Shown here in pieces: positions 22,707 to 33,027 of a stretch of 64,000 nt of DNA. A program made the position numbers and the translations under genes. Source of the DNA: Diospyros lotus (Eukaryota > Streptophyta > Magnoliopsida > Ericales > Ebenaceae); the NCBI RefSeq assembly GCF_014633365.1, contig NC_068341.1, positions 21,434,339 to 21,498,338 of the forward strand. The letters are read 5' to 3'. Position 1 is the stretch's first letter. Every line of letters starts with the position of its first letter. The notes under the pieces were generated by a model. That model made no database searches and was not told the origin of the DNA. It was given only the letters and a program-made list of their open reading frames with translations.

Positions 22707-23093
22707 CTAAGACCATTCTGAATGGTATCTCATACCCCATCTATCTAGATGAGAATCTAGTTGCTTCTGGTTCATGGCCTTGGTCAGTGGATCTACTGCA
22801 TTCTCTGATGTATCTACTCTCTGCACATTGACATCTCCTCTGCCAACAATCTCTCGAATGAGGTGGAAGCGTCTCTCAATGTGTTTGGACTTTTGGTGAG
22901 ACCTTGGTTCCTTGGCTTGGGCTATGGCCCCATTGTTGTCGCAAAACAAGGGCACGGCAGACTCTATTGAGGGAACCACTCCAAGTTCTATCACAAACTT
23001 CTTGATCCAGACGGCTTCCTTCGCAGCATCGGATGCCGCGATATACTCGGCTTCTGTAGTAGAATCGGCGGTAGTATCTTGTTTGGAACTTTT
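22707..23093 (-). pseudogene. Copia RNase H, C-terminal part
   Basis: In the same frame as the RT, after a TAG at 23096-23094. It contains the RNase H residues of copia elements: STTEAEYIAASDAAKEAVW with the catalytic Glu, DNNGAIA with an Asp, KSKHIERRFHLIRE, and the ending DPLTKAM. The earlier catalytic Asp (GYTDSDF) lies before the stop. The stop stands where related proteins have Trp in an S-W-K context, so TGG to TAG is likely. Confidence 0.85.
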
Positions 23094-24134
23094 CTAACTA
23101 AATACTCCACCATTGCAAGTAAACACATAGCCTGAGATAGACTTTCTATCATCAATATCTGATTGGAAATCAGAATCTGTGTAACCTTCCACTTTAAGTT
23201 CTCCCGTTCCATATGTAAGAATCAAATCTTTAGTTCTTCTCAAGTACTTAAGGATGTTCTTAACAGCAATCCAGTGTTGCTCACCTGGATTAGACTGATA
23301 TCTACTTGTAACACTTACAGCATGAGCGATATCAGGCCTAGTACATAACATCGCATACATTAGGCTTCCTATTGCCGAAGCATAAGGAATCCTAGACATG
23401 CGATCTCTCCCTTCTTGTGTTTTGGGACACATATCTTGAGAGAGGTGGATTCCATGTCTAAAGGGCAGTAGGCCTCTCTTGGAATGCTCCATGTTGAACC
23501 TCTTCAACACTCTTTCTATGTACTTAGATTGGGAGAGCCCTATCAATCTCTTGGTTCTATCCTTATAGATCCAAATGCCGAGAATGTAGGCAGCTTCTCC
23601 CAAATCTTTCATGGAGAACGTACTTGACAACCATACTTTTATTTTTGATAGCAATCCTACATCATTCCCAATGAGTAGGATGTCATCAACATATAAGACC
23701 AAAAACGCAATCGCGCTCCCACTAAACTTTTTGTATACACAGGGCTCGTCAACGTTTTGAATGAACCTAAACAATTTGACTTCATTATCAAAAAGAATGT
23801 TCCAACTCCTGGATGCTTTCTTAAGACCATAAATGGATCTCTTAAGCTTGCATACCTTCCTTGTTTGATCCTTGGGTGTGAAGCCTTCAGGTTGTTCCAT
23901 ATAGATATCTTGATCTATATAACCATTCAGAAAAGCTGTCTTCACATCCATTTGCCAAATCTCATAATCATAATGAGCGGAAATGGCTAGTAGAATCCTA
24001 CTGGATTTAAGCATGACAACTGGAGAAAAGGTTTCCTCATAGTCAACACCTTGCCTTTGACGATAACCTTTTGCCACTAGTCTTGCTTTGTAGGTCTCTA
24101 CCTTTCCATCCAAACCTATCTTCTTCTTGAAGAT
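23094..24134 (-). pseudogene. Copia reverse transcriptase
   Basis: The open frame from Met 24113 has 339 residues. Motifs in order: ARLVAKGYRQRQGVDYEETFSPVV at about 10-33, the first catalytic Asp in QMDVKTAFLNG (residue 56), KRSIYGLKKASRSW (91-104), YVDD at 141-144, then KYIERVLKRFNM and GYTDSDF at the start of RNase H. The core is complete. TGA at 24137-24135, where relatives have Trp, separates it from the upstream part. Confidence 0.9.
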
Positions 24135-24917
24135 TCATTTACATCCAATAGGTACTATACCTCTTGGTGGATCTACAAGAGTCCAGACCTGGTTCGAATA
24201 CATGGAATCCATTTCAGATTTCATAGCCTCTAGCCATCTTTGTGAGTCGATGTCTAACATCGCCTCTCGGTAAGTAGTAGGGTCATCTGAATGATCATGG
24301 TCTCCTACTACAAACAACTTTTGTTCACTTAGGAAACCATATCTCTCAGGTGGCCGAGGTATCCTCTCACTCCTCCTATTGGGAGGTGTAAGACTCAGAC
24401 TTGGCTCTTCACTTGGTAATTGGACATCTTGTGGGATAGATTCAGGTTTAGTGAACTCTTCACCAAGTTCTATTTTCCTTTTTGTTCCACCTTCTTGAAT
24501 AAACTCTTTTTCAAGAAAAATGGTGTTTCTGCTAACAACTACTTATTGCAGCTCAGGAATATAGAATTCATACCCTAAGGTATCCTTAGGATAATCTATG
24601 AAACTACCCTTTAAAGATCGAGTTTCAAGTTTTTCTGATTTAAGCTTTTTCACAAAAGCTGTACATCCCCAAATCTTAACATGTTTAAGACTTGGTTTCC
24701 TACCAAACCATATCTCATGTGGTGTTGTAGGAACTGACTTGGAAGGTACTCTATTTAGAAGGTATATTGCAATAAGAAGGGCATGACCCCATAGGAACAA
24801 TGGTAAGTCGGAATAACTTAACATGCTTCGGACCATATCTAATAGAATCCGATTCCTCCTTTCTGAAACCCCGTTCAGTTGAGGTGTTCCTGGTGGAGTG
24901 CGTTGTGAAATAATACC
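24135..24917 (-). pseudogene. Copia integrase C-terminal part and linker to RT
   Basis: The frame continues from the integrase core after a TAG at 24920-24918. The catalytic Glu is in NGVSERRNR just after that stop. Then come [37 protein letters not shown] and [17 protein letters not shown], the usual copia integrase C-terminal blocks. A TAA at 24545-24543 follows, then an acidic/proline-rich linker with SLSLTPPNRRSERIPRPPERYG, and the RT start block REAMLDIDSQRWLEAMKSEM before the TGA at 24137. Confidence 0.85.
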
Positions 24918-26660
24918 CTAGACTTTAAGAAAATCTTCAAACTCATGACTTAGATATTCGCCTCCACGATCTGATCGTAAGGCTTTTATCTTTTTACCAG
25001 TTTGATTTTCTACTTCAGCTTTAAAATCTTTGAACATTTCAAAAGATTCAGATTTATGTCTCATAAGATGAACATATCCATATCTAGACATATCATCTGT
25101 AAAAGTTATGAAATATTGATAACCCCCTTGGGCCATTACATTAATTGGCCCACATACATCAGAATGTATGAGTCCCAACAATTCTGTAACTCTAACCCCT
25201 TGTCCAACAAAGGGTGATTTGGTCATTTTGCCTAGGATACAAGATTCACATGTTGGATAAGGTTCAGAACCCAATGGGCCAAGAAGCCCATCTTTCTCCA
25301 ACCTAGTGATTCTATCATCCCCTATATGACCTAATCGATGATGCCACAGAATTTTGGGATTTGGGTTATCCCTTTGTCTCTTGTTATTATTCAATACACG
25401 TAGATTTTTATCATTATCAACAGTTACATTCAAAATGTAGAGACTATTGACAAAATTACCAGAAGCAATCAATTTATTTCCAAAATAAATCTCACGAACA
25501 TTATTTTTAAAAGAAAATTCATAATTCTCTTTCACTAAAGCAGGAATAGAAATAATATTCTTAAAAGCTCCAGGTACACATAAACAATTGTTTAAAACTA
25601 AACTATGTCCATGCAATAAAGATAAAGTAATAGTGCCAATAGTCGTGGCTGCAACTCTTGCCCTGTTTGCCACCTTCAGCACGATCTCATCATCTGCGAG
25701 CCTTCTACTTTGCTCCAGATCCTGTACAGAAGCACAAACATGAGTTGTCGCTCCAGAATCTAGAATCCATAAAGTAGAACAATGAGCAATGGAAAAATAC
25801 TCATGAACTATCATCATACCTTCCGCTTCCTTCTTCAAGGAACTGAGGTAGTCTTTGCAGTTCCTCTTCCAGTGCCCGTCCTTGCCACAGTGGAAACATT
25901 TTCCTTTGGCAACAGTTTTTCCCTTCTTCTTACTTATTATCTTAGCCCCCTGTGGTACTTGTGTGGCCTTTTTCTTGCCTTTCCCCTTCCTAGTCTTACT
26001 GGAAGAGGTAACAGCCATCACAGTACCCATTTTCATGTTGCTTTGTGCCGTAATAAGCATGTTCATTAACTCAGCCGGAGTACACTCTATTTTATTCATA
26101 TAGAAATTCGATATGAAATTTCCATACGAATCTGGCAAAAACTGAAGGATCAAATCAATTTGGAGGTGAGGATTCAACTCATCCCCCAAACCCTTCAACT
26201 TCTCTAACAAAGAGATCAGTTTGAGAACATGTTCTCCCATTGATCCTCCCAGAGACATCTTTGCCCTAAATAGTGACTTAGATATCTCATATCTCGCACT
26301 CTGACTTTGTTCACCATACAACTCTTGTAGGCGTGTGATGATAGAGTACACGTCAGGCATATTCGCATGTTGACGTTGTAATTCACTACTCATTGAAACA
26401 AGCATATAACTCCTAGCGGTGAGATCATCATCTCGCCACTTGGTAAGAGTATCTTGCTCCTCTTGAGTAATGTTTTGAGGAACACTTTCCCCTCCATCAT
26501 CATTAGCAGGCACGGGTACAGGAGCATCCAATACATAAGTAATTTTCTCCAAGTTCAAAATCAGTTTCAAGTTTAAGAGCCAATCATTGAAATTTGGTCT
26601 AGTTAATTGGTGCTTGTCAAGATTTCTTGTAAGTGGGTGCAATGAAGCCATTTGATGCAT
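24918..26660 (-). pseudogene. Copia gag, protease and integrase core
   Basis: An open frame of 580 residues. The gag part (about 1-250, a UBN2/Retrotran_gag-like fold) includes NFNDWLLNLKLIL at 23-35 and LTKWRDDDLTARSYML at 72-87. A CCHC zinc knuckle is at 255-268 (CFHCGKDGHWKRNC). The protease motif is LDSGATTHVC at 300-309. The GAG-pre-integrase zinc site is at about 439-474 (LWHHRLGH, CESC). Integrase Asp residues are D501 (HSDVCGP) and D564 (LRSDRGGEY). The chosen ATG 26660 follows TTTCTGCAG, which looks like a splice acceptor; the second Met (MASLHPL, residue 4) is an equally good start. The TAG at 24920-24918 ends the frame. Confidence 0.92.
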
Positions 26661-26840
26661 CTGCAGAAAATAAATAGATTATTAGATATCTTGTTTTCCT
26701 TAACTATTTGACTTTGGTCTTTAAATCAAACAGTGCCTCCCACTAAGTTTATCAGATTCCTTACTCCCAATGAAGGAAAATGCAAATTCACGTTGGCATG
26801 AATTCCAGTGGGTATTTGGATTCTTATCAAACTTATTATT

Positions 26841-27050
26841 CCTCACATAATAGATTCTTGGAATAATAAATTCAAAAAGTGGACAACTCTTGTCCAGTAC
26901 AGCTCATGTACGGCCCAAATATTATTTTGGCTCCCAGTCCAATGTACCTCACATAATAGTTTCTTGGAAATTGAACATGGTTAAATTATACCATCACGCT
27001 GACAAGTCTGCACAGTTGAATATTGATCCCCTCACATAATAGGTTCTTGG
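26841..27050 (+). repeat. Three direct repeats in the copia leader
   Basis: CCTCACATAATAG, then A/T/G, then TTCTTGG, begins at 26841, 26947 and 27030. The spacing (106 and 83 bp) is uneven. Confidence 0.8.
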
Positions 27051-27907
27051 GTCTCAATATTTGTGCATTCCCATCTCATCAAATGATAAATAGAAATTAA
27101 AAAACATTTTAACCAGTGTGCAACCCCTATGTATCCATAGCCAGTCAACACACGAATCAAAATGCCCTAATCTCTACCGTGATGGAGAGCCCCGATTAAA
27201 TTGCCTTAACTCTTAAGGTCTAATCAATTACAATTTAATTTTATAAATATGGGAGATTTTCGGTCTAATTTTTAAGTCTCACTTTACACATGCAACGTTT
27301 TAATCATCATACATCAACTATGTAAAATAAACATTGCATAATATAGTCGATATAGTCATGGACTCAAACATGCATTCTAAGCACGATTCCAGCCATTGGA
27401 AACGTGCGGTGCATACATGGGTGCATAAAAACTGCTTATAACTATTACAAGCATAACCCGTTTACATAGGGTCTTCGTTTCTTTGATTGTTTCACCTTTG
27501 ATGACTCTATTCCACGTCGTGCCTCCATTGATTGAATCATCGCTTCTACATTTACTATAAACTACTTTTACAATAGAATAAAAGCAAAAATAAAATTAAA
27601 CAATTAATTTTACAACCGTTATCCAAAAACAGCAAATCTCGGCACGCAAGCCATCAAATAAAATAATCCATACATCCACACAACACATACATCATCTATG
27701 TAGTGTCCTAAGTCCATGACCAGTATCGAAATATGACAAGGCATTCACAACATGCTATTTAACAATTAAAATCATATTATAAAATTTATATGATTGTCGG
27801 ACATGTGTATAACATTTATACCTTAAGTGCTTTGAAAAAACAATTTTTTTTTTTGAAATTAAATTTGCTGGAAAATATTTAAAATAAATTAAAAACAAAA
27901 AATGAAA

Positions 27908-28345
27908 AAGGAGGGGGGGTTGCCGCACGCGCGCATGCAAGCGCGGCCGCGCGCCATGGGCGCAAGCGCATGGCCGCCTGCCCAAGGCACGCGGCCATGC
28001 AGGCCACGTGGCTGGGCCCTTGGCTCGCGGCCCAGCAAAGGGGAAGCGGGCCCAGCTCGCGTTGTGCCCTAGGCAGCCGCGGGCTATGCCCGCGCCACGC
28101 ACCTGCACGCCATCGCCTTAGGCTGTGGCTCCCTTTCTAGGTGGCTGCCCAGCAGCCACCTCTCACCCCCGCGGCCACCGTCGCAGACCGCGACGGCGGT
28201 CGCAGCAGCAGCCATGGCCGCACTGCCCAGCAGCACAGCCTTCGGCCATGGGCGCCGCTGGCGGCGCCAATCGCTGCATCTGGCGCCGCCCAGCGGCGCC
28301 TCTCCCTTTGGCGACGCCGCCCAGCAACGGCGGCGGATCGAATCC
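27908..28345. other. GC-rich segment in the copia leader
   Basis: About 440 bp rich in GCGC, GGCGCC and GCCCAGCAGC words stand between strongly AT-rich flanks. It contains local inverted repeats such as GTGGCTGCCCAGCAGCCAC. Open frames exist on both strands here, as GC-rich DNA has few stops, so none is called a gene. Its base content is unlike the rest of the element. Confidence 0.7.
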
Positions 28346-28592
28346 ACCGCTTCCCTTTTGCTGTTTCTGTTTTTTTTTTTTTTTGCAAAATATATATATA
28401 TCATATATACATACATATATAGATTTCCATTCCCAGCAAATAACGTAAATATATATGTATATTTAAATAGAAGAATCTTGTTTTGTTCTTCCAGAATGCG
28501 CATATCTCATATATATATAAATTATTTTTGATTCAAAACACAATATGATGTCTGACAAACACATAAATTAAAACCATAAGTTTGGAAAAACG

Positions 28593-28607
28593 ATGGCTCT
28601 GATACCA
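28593..28607 (-). other. Primer-binding site of the copia element (initiator tRNA-Met type)
   Basis: TGGTATCAGAGCCAT on the minus strand, one base after the 5' LTR end. This is the well-known plant copia site that pairs with the 3' end of initiator tRNA-Met. Confidence 0.92.
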
Positions 28608-28664
28608 CTGTTGGAAAACATTGATCTGATCATACGCAGCGGAAAATAAAATCTGATTTTATTG

Positions 28665-28669
28665 GTATC
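28665..28669 (+). repeat. Left target-site duplicate GTATC
   Basis: GTATC precedes the nested solo LTR and is repeated at 30237-30241. The intact 3' LTR has a single GTATC at the matching place (TTGGTATCACG), which confirms the insertion point. Confidence 0.92.
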
Positions 28670-30236
28670 TGATGTCTGATGTCTGATTTACGCACAATTA
28701 ATTCGGGCAAGTGTACCCTAGTCAGATATGCGTATAGTGATAAAAAGATGTCGATCCCACGAGGACTAGATCACAATACCAAAACGATTCTAAATTAACC
28801 TAAGTTGAACCAATTAATTAATTGATGAATAAAACGAAAAATAAATGGAAAACTAGATTCTTTGTGAGAAAAATTAATTAATGAGTGCACTAGGGTTTAG
28901 ATTTCATTTAATCTGGGTTATGTAATTATTTATTCAACCCGATTCAAAACCACAAATACCTTTATAGTATTTTATAATTATTTGCATGTGATGGTGGATT
29001 TTCCTCAATTAATTAATAAGCTTTTTCAAGTCATATTAATCCTTTATTTATTCAATTTCACTGTCAGATTTCTGAGCAGATATCAACAAAATAAATAAGC
29101 ATCAAGTTCTTTGGAAACCTCTAATCTCGGAAGGGGATTTGACTCACTAAGCTTCCTCGATTCCCACACATGAGCTAATCATCTTTCGATCTCATAGTCA
29201 AATATGTGATTTATATTGCCTATGGATCTAATTTATAACAATCCTTTAGTCAGTCATGCATAAATCATTAAATCATTAAAAGGTGGCCAATCTTTTAAAG
29301 CATTAAACGCAACAATATAAATTCCTCACGCAAATAATAATCAGGTTTTGAATCGAACCAAATAAATACTCACATAATTCCAGAATTAAAATCCATCCAA
29401 ACCCTAGTTAAAATAAATTAACTAGACATTATTAACATAAAAATAAAAACAGAAAATCGAAGAAAGAGAAAAGAATGCTTCCTGTCCAGATCTAAAACAG
29501 ATCTGGATCGCAATTGGTGAAGGGTGTTGTGCAGCTGTCGGCTCCAATCTCTTTGTTTTCCTCTGTGCACCGCTTCACTTGTTAGCTGTGTCCGCCATTC
29601 CATTATGCGTGCCCAGAGAAAATCTCCATTTTTTTACTTTTTGCGCCGTGTCCAGAAGCCCCTTCCGTTTCTTTCAATCTGCGCCGTTCTCCCAGCCTCC
29701 TAACCTTTTCTTCCATGTTCACATATTAATATATATATATATATGCATGACATGGGCCGCCCTAGCCAAGCCCAATTCAAGCCACTTCTTTTGATTTGTT
29801 TAATAATATATATATATATATATAAATATGCGCATGGCATTGACGCCACTGCCAATTACTATATATATATAATAGTTAGGTTATTATAATATTATATATA
29901 AATAATATAAGATAAAATATAATATATATAAAATAATATATATATAATATTTAATATACTATTAAATATAATAACTTTAATTATATTATAATATTAGTTA
30001 TTTAAAATATTTATTTATTTTTTTAATTTATAATATTAATTATAAAATTAACTTTATGATATATATATATTTTTTCTTTTTACGCCCAAATCTTCGAATT
30101 TATTTCCTTTGTTGGATTCCTACAAAACAAGAATAAAACAATGTAAAATTCATATAAACACACATTTATGTAGGAAAAATAGCACAAGGTTAAGATAAAA
30201 AATAAATAAAATTATGTATACAATTAAGCCCTATCA
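28670..30236 (-). mobile_element. Solo LTR nested in the copia 5' LTR
   Basis: 1567 bp with TG...CA ends and perfect 5-bp duplicates. On the minus strand it starts TGATAGGGCTTAATTG and its end has CCTCGTGGGATCGAC and ACACTTGCCCG, like the solo LTR at 8710-10221. Both also carry an AAACCCTAGTGCA-type stretch. There are AT-dinucleotide runs at about 29730-29745, 29803-29823 and 29860-30060. No coding region is credible. Confidence 0.88.
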
Positions 30237-31747
30237 GTATCACGTTTTTCAAATCTTACGGTTAAATCGAAGACATAAAACGAAAAGTTACCTCGAAACA
30301 AAATCAGATTTCGTCGCCGATATTCCGCCTGATATCTCCCACGCGTGAGATGCCGAGTCGATCCACCCGAAATCGTCAAGACTTCAATAGACTTGAGAGA
30401 AAAAGGGATTCGGAAATTTTCTCTAAAATTTCCGTTTTTGATTCAACTGATTGATTGATTGGAGTTTGGGTTTAATGTTATATTTATAGACAAGAAACCC
30501 TAAAACCCTAAATGCTATTGGGCCGGGCTTTAGGTGCTAGCAAAAAGCCCAAACCAAATTAATAATTAAATAAATAATCATATTACTTATTTCATTATTC
30601 TTATTTCTTAAATAATTGCATTTATAATTTAGTAATTCCATAATTACTAAATTTGCCCCCTTTTTCTTTTAAAAAGTCATTATTTTTCACTTTGGGTGAG
30701 GATGTCCATCCACCATCAACACAACCAACTCATGATCAATTGCTACTAATAATATTGGACAAAGCAAGATAATAACGCTATGATAATAAACTTGCTCAAA
30801 AATTAGAGTGTAATTTCTTAACAATCACTATTATTTGAGACTATACTAGTGGTAAAATTCAAAAAAAATTCAATTGCAAAAAAAAAAAAAAAAAATCGGG
30901 CTTTGTGGGCCACCAAAACTCGGCCATCGGGTTTTGTGGACCACGAACCCGGCAATCGGGTTTTGTGGCCCACGAAACCCGGCCATCGGGCTTTATGGCC
31001 CTCAAAGCCCAAAAAGAATTTTTTTTAATTTTTCTTCAAACTAATATGTTCCATTAGCACTAAATGATGTCTTTTAATGTTATTTGGATAAACCCAAATG
31101 TATATATATCACAACAAAGTCATTATTTTTTACTTTGGGTCAGTATGTCCATCCACCATCAACACAACCAACTCATGATCAATTGCTACTAATAATATTG
31201 AACAAAGCAAGATAATAACGCTATGATAATAAACTTGCTCAAAAATTAGAGTGTAATTTCTTAACAATCACTATTATTTGAGACTATACTTGTGGGAAAC
31301 TTCAAAAAAAATTCAATAGCAAAAAAAAAAAAAAAAAAAATCGGTCTTTGTGGGCCACCAAAACCCGGCCATCGGGTTTTGTGGACAACGAACCTGGCAA
31401 TCGGGTTTTGTGGCCCACGAAACCCGGCCATCGGGCTTTATGGCCCACAAAGCCCGAAAATGATTTTTTTTTTTTAATTTTTCTTCAAATTAATATGTTC
31501 CATTAGCACTAAAATGATTTCTTTTGATGTTATTTGGGTAAACCAAAATGTATATATAAGAACAAAGTCATTATTTTTCACTTTGGGTGAGTATGTCCAT
31601 CCACCATCAACACAACCAACTCATGATCAATTGTTACTAATAATATTGGATAAAGCAAGATAATAACGCTACGATAATAAACTTGCTCAAAAATTAGAGT
31701 GTAATTTCTTAACAATCACTATTATTTGAGACTATACTAGTAATCGG

Positions 31748-33027
31748 TCTTTGTGGGCCACCAAAACCCGGCCATCGGGTTTTGTGGACCACAAACCAAG
31801 CAATCAGGTTTTGTGGCCCACGAAACCCGGCCATCGGGCTTTATGGCCCTCAAAGCCTGAAAATGATTTTTTTTAATTTTTCTTCAAATTAATATGTTCG
31901 ATTAGCACTAAAATAATGTCTTTTAATGTTATTTGGGTAAACCCAAATGTATATATCACAACAAAATCATTATTTTTCACTTTGGGTGAGAATGTCCATC
32001 CACCATCAACACAACCAACTCATGATCAATGGCTACTAATAATATTGGACAAAGCAAGTTAATAACGCTATGATAATAAACTTGCTAAATAATTAGAGTG
32101 TAATTTCTTAACAATCACTATTATTTGAGACTATACTAGTGGTAAAATTAACAAACAATTCAATTGCAAAAAAAAAAAAAAAATCGGGCTTTGTGGGCCA
32201 CCAAAACCCGGCCATCGGGTTTTGTGGACCACGAACCCTGCAATCGGGTTTTGTGGCCCACGAAACTCGGCCATCGGGCCTTATGGCCCTCAAAGCCCGA
32301 AAATACTTTTTTTTAATTTTTCTTCAAATTAATATGTTCCATTAGCACTAAATGATGTCTTTTAATGTTATTTGGGAAAACCCAAATGTATATATCACAA
32401 CAAAGTTATTATTTTTCACTTTGGGTGAGTATGTCCATCCACCATCAACACAACCAACTCATGATCAACTGCTACTAATAATATTGGACAAAGCAAGATA
32501 ATAACGCTATGATAATAAACTTGCTCAAAAATTAGAGTGTAATTTCTTAACAATCACTATTATTTAAGACCATACTACTGGGAAACTTAAAAAAAAATTC
32601 AATTGCAAAAAAAAAAAAAAAAGAATCGGGCTTTTTGGGCCACCAAAACCCAGCCATCGGGTTTTGTGGCCCACGAACCAGGCAATCGGGTTTTCTGGCC
32701 CCCGAAACCCGACCATGGGCTTTATGGCCATCAAAGCCCGAAAATAATTTATTTTTATTTTTCTTCAAATTAATATGTTCCATTAGCACTAAAATGATAT
32801 CTTTTAACGTTATTTGGGTAAACCCGAATGTATATATCACAACAAAGTCATTATTTTTCACTTTGTGTGAGGATATCAATCCACCATCAACACAACCAAC
32901 ACATGATCAATTGCTACTAATAATATTGGACAAAGCAAGATAATAACGCTATGATAATAAACTTGCTCAAAAATTAGAGTGTAATTTCTTAACAATCACT
33001 ATTATTTGAGACTATACTAGTAATCGG
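31748..33027 (+). repeat. Higher-order trimer of the satellite, copy 1
   Basis: Three monomers with heads near 31748, 32188 and 32630, bounded on both sides by a junction that lacks the A tract (TACTAGTAATCGG). Length 1280 bp. Confidence 0.7.

Larger units (their letters stand above)
26661..28592 (-). other. Long leader of the copia element
   Basis: About 1.9 kb separate the primer-binding site from gag, long for a copia element. On the gag side it is AT-rich and has three copies of CCTCACATAATAG followed by TTCTTGG (see separate entry). On the LTR side, 27908-28345 is very GC-rich, ending at a T run and AT microsatellite at 28370-28420. Overlapping open frames occur in the GC-rich part on both strands but no known protein motif is seen. 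The TTTCTGCAG before the gag ATG may be a splice acceptor. Confidence 0.6.
21264..30675 (-). mobile_element. Ty1/copia LTR retrotransposon, decayed, minus strand
   Basis: Order on the minus strand: partial 5' LTR (30675-28609, itself interrupted), initiator-Met primer-binding site, a leader of about 1.9 kb, one polyprotein frame (26660-22707) in the copia order gag, protease, integrase, RT, RNase H, a polypurine tract, and a complete 3' LTR (22692-21264). Four in-frame stops disable it. Integrase before RT defines Ty1/copia. The outer edge of the 5' LTR and about 35 bp of satellite are missing, so no clean target duplication remains. The clade within copia is not assigned. Confidence 0.92.
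28609..30675 (-). mobile_element. 5' LTR of the copia element, truncated and interrupted
   Basis: 28609-28669 and 30242-30675 together match the first part of the other LTR (plus-strand order), with a nested solo LTR between. The match stops at a run of A at 30671-30675, which corresponds to about 21680 in the complete LTR, so about 1 kb of U3 is missing and satellite resumes directly. Confidence 0.88.

Noticed and set aside
27755..28531. Overlapping open frames (Ala/Arg/Pro-rich) in the GC-rich copia leader
   Set aside because: They occur in several frames on both strands, which is what GC-rich DNA without stops gives; no domain is recognisable.
29720..30070. AT-rich runs as a possible origin or matrix-attachment site
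   Set aside because: Simple AT dinucleotide repeats within an LTR give no specific evidence for such a function.
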